Below, one piece after another: positions 8,103 to 14,724 of a stretch of DNA of 23,224 nt (position 1 is its first letter; each line of letters opens with the position of its first letter). Where the stretch lies: contig JBLHOT010000057.1 of the NCBI GenBank assembly GCA_047623945.1, forward strand, positions 1 to 23,224, read 5' to 3'. Below the pieces are notes generated by a model. It saw only the letters and a program-made list of their open reading frames with translations, did no database searches and was not told the DNA's origin. The DNA is from Arcticibacterium sp047623945 (lineage in GTDB: Bacteria > Bacteroidota > Bacteroidia > Cytophagales > Spirosomataceae). The translations under genes and the position numbers were made by a program.

Positions 8103-8468
8103 ATGGACTATAAAAAAACACTGATTTTGGGAGCTTCTAATAATCCCTCAAGATACTCCTTCACTGCTGCTCAAAGACTTACAAAAGCAGAACATCCAAT
8201 TGTTCTTGTTGGTGTAAAAAGAGGAGAAGTAGCTGGTCAGCAAATTATTCATAGCACAGAAGGCATTTCAAACATTCACACGGTTACAGTTTACCTAAGT
8301 CAAAAAAATCAAACTTCTTATGAAGGTTTTATTCTAGCATTAAAGCCTAAGAGAGTTATTTTTAATCCAGGTGCAGAAAATCCAGGACTTATGCAAAAAT
8401 TGGCAGAACAAGGCGTAGAAGCTGTTGAAGCTTGTACTTTAGTTATGCTGGGTACTGGGCAGTTTTAA
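8103..8468 (+). CDS. CoA-binding domain protein (YccU-like)
   Basis: Small cytoplasmic protein of 121 residues made of one CoA_binding_2 Rossmann-type domain. Visible signatures are LGASNNPSRYSFTAAQRL at the nucleotide-binding start (9-26), KRVIFNPGAENPGL in the middle, and the C-terminal EACTLVMLGTGQF. The family binds CoA in at least one structure, but its cellular role is unclear. The gene is complete and of normal length. It diverges from the hydroxyproline operon across an 89-bp gap. A broken second copy of its last third lies at 9836-9943. Confidence 0.88.
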   Translation: MDYKKTLILGASNNPSRYSFTAAQRLTKAEHPIVLVGVKRGEVAGQQIIHSTEGISNIHTVTVYLSQKNQTSYEGFILALKPKRVIFNPGAENPGLMQKLAEQGVEAVEACTLVMLGTGQF

Positions 8469-8510
8469 GATTATTGTTGTTTTTCTCCCTATCTAAAAGA
8501 TATCCCCTCA

Positions 8511-8805
8511 AAAATTAAGTTAACCACTACTTCTCCAAAAACAATTTATTCTCCAGACGGGCTTCCTACTCCTGTGACACTTTTATTCGCATTTTTGGAT
8601 TGTTTTCATTGACTCTAAAAACAATGGATCTCTAACATTTAAAATCATTGATCTTTTGAAAAAAGGAATCATTGAAAAGACTTATCCTACCTACTGCAAA
8701 TATTATATAGAGCAGGGATGGTTCATTCTAAATTTCCCAGCCTGTATGACTAATAACACAAGGTACTATTCGCCGTGTCATATTTTTATAATTGTATTAT
8801 TCTGA
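8511..8805 (+). pseudogene. Decayed coding sequence of unknown family
   Basis: The 468-base gap between the CoA-binding gene and the beta-barrel gene contains two protein-like frames that could be one broken gene. The first (8511-8612) reads SPDGLPTPVTLLFAFLDCF and stops at a TGA. The second, shifted by one base, opens at about 8605, reads DSKNNGSLTFKIIDLLKKG then TYPTYCKYYIEQGWFILNF, and stops at 8803-8805. No start codon is evident and no family is recognised. The rest of the gap, 8806-8904, shows nothing beyond AT-rich sequence. Confidence 0.3.
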
Positions 8806-8904
8806 CATTAAATACAAAGAAAAAGGGTATTCAAAACCTGATTCTTGATTGAAATGTGAAGTCTTGCAATCACATAAAAAAACAGGGCGTATCTGAAAAG
8901 CCAT

Positions 8905-8940
8905 ATGAGTAGGAAAAAATTTAAACGCTATAAATCATGA
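8905..8940 (+). other. Possible 11-codon upstream ORF overlapping the beta-barrel gene start
   Basis: ATG at 8905 opens MSRKKFKRYKS, and its TGA (8938-8940) overlaps the ATG of the next gene as ATGA. It is very basic. The overlap could couple translation to the following gene, but so short an ORF can occur by chance. Confidence 0.2.
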
Positions 8941-9599
8941 AAAAATTAAGTGAAATTTTAACGATTGTATTCGTATTTGTCAGTGTAGTCGCACAAGCTC
9001 AAAATGTTGAGCTGAGGGCACGGGCAGGAATAAACATGTCAACTGTTGCTTATTCCAGCGATTATGAAATTGGTACAATTAAATTGAGTCCTGGTATTCA
9101 ATTGGGAGTAATGGCGGAAGTGCCTATTATTAATACGTTATCCGTGGAAAGTGGTCTTTTAATCAATAACAAAGGTTTTAAAATGTCCCAGACTGAGGAT
9201 TTTTTTGACGCTGACTTTAAAGCAAAAATGAATTTGTACTATTTGGACATTCCGATTAATGCAAAGTATTATTATCAGTTAGATGGCGTAAAAGTATTTG
9301 GCACTTTTGGACCTTATATTGGGTATGGATTAGTAGGTAATACTTCAAGCAAATACACAGTAGGAGGAGAATCCACCAAAGAGAGTGAAAAAATTGTTTG
9401 GGGTAATGATTCTGATGCCAATGTAAAAAGACTTGATTATGGACTTGGACTTGGACTTGGACTTGGTGCTGAATTGGAAGGTATCCAATTTGGATTGAAC
9501 TATAATTTAGGCCTTGCAAATACTTCTGCCTCAGGTATTGATTCATTTAAAACCTCCAATAGAGTTTTGAGTCTTTTTGCAGCATACAAAATCAAGTAA
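8937..9599 (+). CDS. Outer-membrane beta-barrel protein (porin-like OMP_b-brl_2 type)
   Basis: A 220-residue secreted protein with a Sec signal peptide (about 1-21, ending VVAQAQ) and then alternating hydrophobic/polar beta strands typical of PorT-like small barrels. Examples are ELRARAGINMST, LYYLDIPINAKYYYQL, FGTFGPYIGYGLVG, GIQFGLNYNLGLANT and the last strand RVLSLFAAYKIK. It should form an 8-to-10-stranded barrel in the outer membrane; the function is unknown. A run of four perfect GGACTT hexamers encodes the GLGLGLGLG strand. Its AT-rich coding region is followed by two hairpins in a row, so it is probably transcribed alone. Confidence 0.8.
   Translation: MKKLSEILTIVFVFVSVVAQAQNVELRARAGINMSTVAYSSDYEIGTIKLSPGIQLGVMAEVPIINTLSVESGLLINNKGFKMSQTEDFFDADFKAKMNLYYLDIPINAKYYYQLDGVKVFGTFGPYIGYGLVGNTSSKYTVGGESTKESEKIVWGNDSDANVKRLDYGLGLGLGLGAELEGIQFGLNYNLGLANTSASGIDSFKTSNRVLSLFAAYKIK
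9441..9464 (+). repeat. Hexanucleotide tandem repeat GGACTT x4 inside the beta-barrel gene
   Basis: Four perfect head-to-tail copies of GGACTT, encoding Gly-Leu repeats in a predicted beta strand. Because the unit is six bases, copy-number changes would keep the frame and lengthen or shorten the strand by two residues. Confidence 0.85.
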
Positions 9600-9608
9600 A
9601 AAGTAAAT

Positions 9609-9646
9609 AAAAGTGGTATTCCTCTCTAAAAGTCAATACCACTTTT
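9609..9646 (+). terminator. Terminator hairpin after the beta-barrel gene
   Basis: Perfect 12-bp inverted repeat AAAAGTGGTATT / AATACCACTTTT with a 14-base loop, 10 bases after the stop codon. The 3' arm itself ends in TTTT, as in a rho-independent terminator. Confidence 0.75.
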
Positions 9647-9671
9647 AAATCAAATCTTTAACTATTAATGC

Positions 9672-9718
9672 AGAGTTCCAATAATGAAAATGAAACATCT
9701 AATTGGAACTCTTCTTTT
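9672..9718 (+). terminator. Second hairpin with T-rich tail
   Basis: 11-bp inverted repeat AGAGTTCCAAT (9672-9682) / ATTGGAACTCT (9702-9712), 19-base loop, followed by TCTTTT. It lies 25 bases after the first hairpin and may act as a back-up terminator or as the terminator of a lost gene. Confidence 0.6.
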
Positions 9719-9835
9719 AATCATTTAAATCTCATGAAGTCAGATATCAGAGGTAATAAAACCTGACAAACTTGGAGGAAGCCAGTCGCAATTAAGTGAA
9801 ATGCCAAATACTTTTGATTTGGGTTCGTAGATTGG

Positions 9836-9943
9836 GTGAAAAATCCAAAACTCATGCAAAATTTAACAGAACAGGCCGTTGAGGCTTTTGAAGCATGTAA
9901 CGTAGTCATGCTCTCCAAAGACCAATTTTACTCTAAAGTGTAA
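9836..9943 (+). pseudogene. Truncated second copy of the CoA-binding protein gene (C-terminal part)
   Basis: The plus-strand frame reads KNPKLMQNLTEQAVEAFEAC then NVVMLSKDQFYSKV and a TAA at 9941-9943. It matches the end of the gene at 8103-8468 (ENPGLMQKLAEQGVEAVEAC, then TLVMLGTGQF) residue by residue, with an added five-residue tail. The match ends upstream at about 9836: the frame hits a TGA at 9815-9817, and the N-terminal CoA-binding signature is absent. It is therefore a remnant of a paralogue. Its last 11 bases overlap the 3' end of the convergent oxidoreductase gene. Confidence 0.75.
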
Positions 9944-10892
9944 TGGCTACATTCCCTGTTTTATTCCCTGCCGCCACATATTCAAAAGCCTTTCCCACGT
10001 CTTCCATGGAGTAAGTCCTATCAATTACTGGTCTCATTTGCCCAGATTCCATAAGTTTTTTAACCAATAAAAGACTAGCATTTATGTCTTTGGGAAATGG
10101 AAATTTCACCTTTTTCCATTTCGATACTAATCCAATCAGCGACAGAAAAATGTTTTGAGCATAAGGCCCTAATTCCGAAGATTCATAAACACCTGTTGGT
10201 TTTAGTAAATGCTTGCATTCAAAAAAAGTACTCTTCCCAACGGTATCAAAAATATAGTCGTATTGACCTTTAAGCTGATTAAAGTCTTCTTTTTCATAAT
10301 TAATGACAAAATCTGCCCCAAGCGATTTAAGAAGGTCCAAGTTTTTTGTATTGCCTACGGCAGTGACCTCTGCCCCATAATATTTAGCTAGCTGTAATGC
10401 AGCCGAACCTATTCCTCCTGTGGCACCGTTTACTATAACTTTATCTCCCCTTTTCAGAGAGACCTTATTTATCATATTCTGAGCATAATGAGCTCCTTCA
10501 GTGCAAGCTCCAGCTTCCTCAAAAGATAGCTTTGAAGGTTTCAAGGCAATGGCCGAATCCTGGTCTATCACCATATATTCGGCATGAGAACAAAGCCCAT
10601 CAGGATTCAAACCAAAAACAGCATCGCCAATTTGAAAAGCCTCTACACCTCCTCCAAGCCCTGCAACTATACCTGAAAACTCTGTTCCCAAAATGCCACT
10701 TTTAGGTTTAGAAAGACCCGTCATCAATCTCATAAAAAACGGCTTAGCATAAAACATAGCACAGTCGGTTCTATTTACAGAAGTAGCCTTAATCTGAACC
10801 AATACCTCATTTTCTTTAGGAATAGGAGTAGGTAATTCTTGAAATTCAAGATGCTCAGGGGAACCGTATTTTTTCCAATGGATAGCTTTCAT
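9933..10892 (-). CDS. NAD(P)-dependent quinone-oxidoreductase-like MDR protein
   Basis: Medium-chain dehydrogenase/reductase of 319 residues. The N-terminal GroES-like domain includes LQ-type quinone-reductase features (ATSVNRTDCAMFYAK, GILGTEFSGIVAGLG). The nucleotide-binding domain carries VNGATGGIGSAALQLAKYYG, and NYEKEDF and FDTVGKSTF follow as in zeta-crystallin/quinone oxidoreductases. The Cys ligands of structural and catalytic zinc are absent, so it should be zinc-independent and use NAD(P)H on a quinone, enone or similar substrate; the true substrate is unknown. It stands alone on the minus strand. Its 3' end overlaps the CoA-binding gene remnant by 11 bp. Confidence 0.87.
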   Translation of the reverse strand: MKAIHWKKYGSPEHLEFQELPTPIPKENEVLVQIKATSVNRTDCAMFYAKPFFMRLMTGLSKPKSGILGTEFSGIVAGLGGGVEAFQIGDAVFGLNPDGLCSHAEYMVIDQDSAIALKPSKLSFEEAGACTEGAHYAQNMINKVSLKRGDKVIVNGATGGIGSAALQLAKYYGAEVTAVGNTKNLDLLKSLGADFVINYEKEDFNQLKGQYDYIFDTVGKSTFFECKHLLKPTGVYESSELGPYAQNIFLSLIGLVSKWKKVKFPFPKDINASLLLVKKLMESGQMRPVIDRTYSMEDVGKAFEYVAAGNKTGNVAITL

Positions 10893-11006
10893 GAAATAAA
10901 ACTACTCTTTCCATTCTAACCTCTTCAAAGTAAATTACCAAAGGTTATAAATACTTTTAAATGGTTTACTAAAGATTTTTAATAGGTGAATTATGAAAAC
11001 AAAAGT

Positions 11007-11028
11007 ACTCCTAGGAATTCTCAGGAGT
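11007..11028 (-). terminator. Terminator hairpin behind the M36-like gene
   Basis: On the minus strand, ACTCCT...AGGAGT forms a 6-7 bp stem 15 bases after the stop codon, with an inner GAATTC that can extend the pairing, followed by the T-rich ACTTTTGTTTTC. This fits a rho-independent terminator. Confidence 0.65.
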
Positions 11029-11042
11029 TAAAATATATAATC

Positions 11043-14000
11043 TTAATCATTCGGACATACGTCTTCAATTTCAGCCGTAAAAGTGGAATTTTGTACTGCC
11101 TCAAATCCTGCATCAAATTCAATATACAGGCCAGCTTTCATTTGAACTTTGGCACCAGAATTCAATTTGTTCGTCGCCGTTAAATCTTCTATGGCGGCAA
11201 AGGTTTTATCTATTTCAGCTACGTCGTCCGTAGGACTACTTAAAGTGAGATTCCGTTTTACTACGGACACAGTGGCTGTGGAAGAGTTTTTTTCGGGGCA
11301 CGCTCCGTTCTGAATAACCGCCCGGAATTTAGTATCCTCCCTTACTCTATTTAAAGTCAGAGATTGGGTAGTATTTGAGATGGTGGTGGTATTAACGAAA
11401 TCATTTTCAGAAGACTCCCATCGTTTCACCGAACCAATGTTTCCTATCAGAGATAAAATCCCTTGATCACCTTTTTTACAAACCAAGGTATCCGCAATTT
11501 TACCTGAATTTATTGTTGGTTCATTAATAGAGAAAGTTACACGTCTACGGCATGCCTGATAAGAAGCCTCTCCTAAATAATAGCTTTCAGTTATAGGTGT
11601 ACCGGTGTCCGGAATTCCAGAACCGGAAACTCCTACAGGATTAAAAACCTCATCAGTTCCTAAAACTACTCCTCCCTCTATTAAAGTATGCCATGTCCAT
11701 GACGGGGTGTAGGTAGAACTAAATACAGGTACACTACTGGTTAAAGCGAAACTTCCAATCACGCCAATATTAAAAGTTGAAACTACTAAGTAATACGTAT
11801 TTCCCGCAATTAGCGATTCTGTAACTTTAGACAAAGTTCCTGCACCAGAATCATCATCCCCCCTAAGAAAATTTATCTCTGGATTAGTTGGGTCAAAAGC
11901 ATTTTGATATAAACTTAAATAGGTATCGCTGATTGAACCACCTGTAGTTTCAAATGCATATGAACCATTGGAAGGACTAACAAATGAAATTTCCGTGTAA
12001 TAGCAAAGTTTACCAGAGGCAGAATAAATATTGCTATTATTACTACTCGAAGATCTATTGTAAGTGCTTCCCGTAACTACATCACCTTCAAAATATTTCG
12101 TGAGAATGGGGGAGGTTTTCAGTCCTTCGCCTGAGGGAACTGTACCGTTTTGGCAAACATTATATTCTCCAATTAGGGGAATCGGGCCTGTATTAACATC
12201 AACGCTTACTCTTTGAGCACCAGCATTACCACAGAGATCCTCTGAAATTGTAACAATATAATTGACAGTAATAGGTTCTTCTGTATTGTTAATTAAGACT
12301 TCATTTATAAATGCCCCAAAACCAGCTCCTGCTGTGTTACTGATTCCAGATACCAAGGGCCTAGTCCAGCTAAAAGTGGCGTTGATTGGTGCATTATTGG
12401 CAAGTGCCTCGTAATTAAAGGAGAGACCTGAGCAAATTGCTGGTGGTGTCACATTTGATGTCAAAAACGTTGTTATCGGGGTGAAATCTTCCGTAACTAT
12501 TCTATCAGAACTGGAAATCCCGGTTGAAGCATCTTTACCCAAACCTCGCCGAGCAAATGCCCTTGATAAAGCACAAAAATATCTGCCATTAAATAAAGTG
12601 CTATCCGCTTTTAAAATGGCATCTCTAGCATCAATAAAACTTGGTGAACAGGCCTGCATTGCCAAGCCCTCATTTACAAGTTTTAAGGCAGCCAAATTCC
12701 CGCGATAGTCTATTACGCTGGCTGGTAGATCATAAATATTGTCAACAATTTGATTGTCCTCAAGTATTATTTCCCAAGTCATATCCCACAAAATGGTAGC
12801 CCAAATGGATCCTATTCCATGAGGTGATGTAAATTCCTCATTTGCTACCTGGCCATAGGTTACAATCGGATTCACATTTGCCATATCATAAGAATATGGA
12901 TATGGCCGAATTCCATTACCATTTGTGGCTTCCTCTTTAAAATAGGTCCCAATACCTCTTGACAAATTAGCACTAGCCAAACTTGGTGAAAGAGATGACC
13001 AATCTGTAGTCATCATTAATGCCAAATAATCATTCCAACCAAAAAGTCCACTTTCAGTATTCCCGAGACAAGAAACAGTACTTGGCCCACCCGTTAGCCT
13101 TGAAGACCAACCACTCCCATATAAATGGGTAATAACACCATTGTCAAAACTACCATCGGGGTCGTATACAATCCCATCATCCCTTAAACTTATTTGCATA
13201 CGCACGGTTCCGCCATCACTTGCAGTGCTAATGGAAGCGTCGTTTACAAAGTTACCATCTTGAGCTTCGGCAAAAATAGCATCACCTCCAGCTCCCCCTC
13301 TTTCAAGATTATCATTTTGAAAATTTCCTGCCGGTTCATCAAAACCGTATTTCCACAAAACGTCATGGAGCAGATTATTCCAGTAAAAAAGATTTGTAAT
13401 GGCCGCATTCTGATTGACCTCTCCATTTTTTAATCCCTGTGTATAAGAATAATCAAAAATAAAATCAGTAGAAGATGGAGCGAAATCAGAAAGGACAGCA
13501 GTATTATCATTAGCTGTATCTTGATAAGCAACAACATTATTCCCTTTTGTATAATCGTAATTATCGAATACTCGCTCACCATAATGATGCCATCCGTTAG
13601 TATCTCCTGGTCCAGTGCCTGCGGGGGCAAATTTGGTATAAGGTGAAGTAACCAATGAAGAGGAACCATGGTTTGGGCTTTCTAACGGGTAATCAAAAAC
13701 ACGGTAGGTATTTGCAAATACCGTACTTACAGAATTATACATTTTCTTCCCTTCTTTCCTTGCTGATTTCCCTATTTCAGCATTAATTTGATTCGTGGAT
13801 TCTCCAAATGGATAATGAAGCACATTGTCTTTTGTATCCAAAATTTCCCCACTTACGGCATCAATCTTAATTGACCAGTTGTGTTTATAACCTATTTGAT
13901 AGATGCTGGCTTCCCATACCAAATGCAAGCCAGCGTTTCCTTTTTCATTGGATTCAAACCAAAATAATTTGACAACAACATTTTCTTCACTGAGTTGACC

Positions 14001-14474
14001 ATCTGAAAAAACAACCTCCTTTAATACATCATCATTAAGAGATACAGAAGAAACTCTTTTCAATTGTTTACTAAGCTCTAAATTGACAGGAAGAGCGGCC
14101 TTCTGCAAAGCAACAGAAGGTGAAATAATGCTTTTCATATCAACCGAAGGTATTCTAGCCTTCAAATTCTTAATGCCACTGTTCGCGAGAAATAAAACTT
14201 CTCCATCTTTAGATGTTATGTTATACATCCCATTATAGACATCAATACCTTCGAACGTTTGTTTCAAATAAAGATGATTAAGACCAGAGGATGCCGAATA
14301 ATATTGACTCGAAACTTTTAAGTTTTCTATTTCCTGGATACTGAGTTTCTGTTCATTCAAATGTTCTTTGAGATACTTTTTTGCTACTAAGACTTCATCT
14401 TGAGCCTGAACTGAATGAACTGTAAATAGAGCAACTATTAATAAGTAGCATAGATACGTCCCTTTCTTTTTCAT
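11043..14474 (-). CDS. Secreted M36 (fungalysin) family protein with substituted active site, multi-domain
   Basis: A 1143-residue exported protein. Order: signal peptide (1-24, ending VHSVQAQ); FTP-type propeptide (about 30-220); M36 catalytic-like domain (about 280-650) with conserved FYWNNLLHDVLWKYGFDEPA, GSIWATILWDM, FIDARDAILKAD and ARRGLG; a PKD-like domain (about 670-770); a pre-peptidase-type domain (about 830-920); more beta domains; and a C-terminal beta module (about 1060-1143, ATNKLNSGAKVQMKAGLYIE). The metal site is altered: the expected HEYxHG reads HLYGSG (His450, Leu451, Ser454) and the GEGW glutamate is Phe478, so three of four key residues are gone. I infer a non-catalytic pseudopeptidase with a retained fold. 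No recognisable T9SS C-terminal signal is seen. A hairpin terminator follows. Confidence 0.88.
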   Translation of the reverse strand: MKKKGTYLCYLLIVALFTVHSVQAQDEVLVAKKYLKEHLNEQKLSIQEIENLKVSSQYYSASSGLNHLYLKQTFEGIDVYNGMYNITSKDGEVLFLANSGIKNLKARIPSVDMKSIISPSVALQKAALPVNLELSKQLKRVSSVSLNDDVLKEVVFSDGQLSEENVVVKLFWFESNEKGNAGLHLVWEASIYQIGYKHNWSIKIDAVSGEILDTKDNVLHYPFGESTNQINAEIGKSARKEGKKMYNSVSTVFANTYRVFDYPLESPNHGSSSLVTSPYTKFAPAGTGPGDTNGWHHYGERVFDNYDYTKGNNVVAYQDTANDNTAVLSDFAPSSTDFIFDYSYTQGLKNGEVNQNAAITNLFYWNNLLHDVLWKYGFDEPAGNFQNDNLERGGAGGDAIFAEAQDGNFVNDASISTASDGGTVRMQISLRDDGIVYDPDGSFDNGVITHLYGSGWSSRLTGGPSTVSCLGNTESGLFGWNDYLALMMTTDWSSLSPSLASANLSRGIGTYFKEEATNGNGIRPYPYSYDMANVNPIVTYGQVANEEFTSPHGIGSIWATILWDMTWEIILEDNQIVDNIYDLPASVIDYRGNLAALKLVNEGLAMQACSPSFIDARDAILKADSTLFNGRYFCALSRAFARRGLGKDASTGISSSDRIVTEDFTPITTFLTSNVTPPAICSGLSFNYEALANNAPINATFSWTRPLVSGISNTAGAGFGAFINEVLINNTEEPITVNYIVTISEDLCGNAGAQRVSVDVNTGPIPLIGEYNVCQNGTVPSGEGLKTSPILTKYFEGDVVTGSTYNRSSSSNNSNIYSASGKLCYYTEISFVSPSNGSYAFETTGGSISDTYLSLYQNAFDPTNPEINFLRGDDDSGAGTLSKVTESLIAGNTYYLVVSTFNIGVIGSFALTSSVPVFSSTYTPSWTWHTLIEGGVVLGTDEVFNPVGVSGSGIPDTGTPITESYYLGEASYQACRRRVTFSINEPTINSGKIADTLVCKKGDQGILSLIGNIGSVKRWESSENDFVNTTTISNTTQSLTLNRVREDTKFRAVIQNGACPEKNSSTATVSVVKRNLTLSSPTDDVAEIDKTFAAIEDLTATNKLNSGAKVQMKAGLYIEFDAGFEAVQNSTFTAEIEDVCPND

Positions 14475-14506
14475 GGGATTATAGAGTTTGTTTTCATAGG
14501 TTTTTA

Positions 14507-14539
14507 TAAAAGTAAAACAATACTAATTACATTCAAAAA
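14507..14539 (-). promoter_or_regulatory. Predicted Bacteroidota-type promoter of the M36-like gene
   Basis: On the minus strand TTTTTG (14539-14534) is followed after 19 bases by TACTTTTA (14514-14507), close to the TTTG-N19-21-TAnnTTTG consensus of Bacteroidota. The start codon is 33 bases downstream, a normal leader length. The rest of 14475-14724 holds the mutS2 promoter and nothing else recognised. Confidence 0.5.
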
Positions 14540-14695
14540 GCTAATTATCAACAACTTACTTTCCAGTAAGCCAAATACTGTTTTCTTTTTAGTTCAAAAT
14601 CTTTTCCTTAATCCTAAAAACCTTTTTTTGTAAGCCAAAAGATGTAAGCCCTTAGCTTATAAAAGCCGAAGGCAAGCATTCCCAGTCCTTTTAGC

Positions 14696-14703
14696 TAATT
14701 TTG
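14696..14703 (+). promoter_or_regulatory. -7 box of the mutS2 promoter
   Basis: TAATTTTG, an exact match to the Bacteroidota -7 consensus TAnnTTTG, 21 bases before the mutS2 ATG. No good TTTG is seen 19-21 bases upstream, so the -33 element is weak or absent. Confidence 0.5.
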
Positions 14704-14724
14704 CAGCAGAACCAATATTAGTGC

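Noticed and set aside
9256..9546. Minus-strand ORF opposite the beta-barrel gene, with repeated VQVQVQV
   Set aside because: The repeat is the complement of the GGACTT hexamers; the plus strand has the signal peptide and barrel strands.
11043..11300. Type IX secretion C-terminal signal on the M36-like protein
   Set aside because: The end of the protein is a coathanger-like beta module ending EIEDVCPND; it lacks the conserved pattern of type A sorting domains, so I did not call one.
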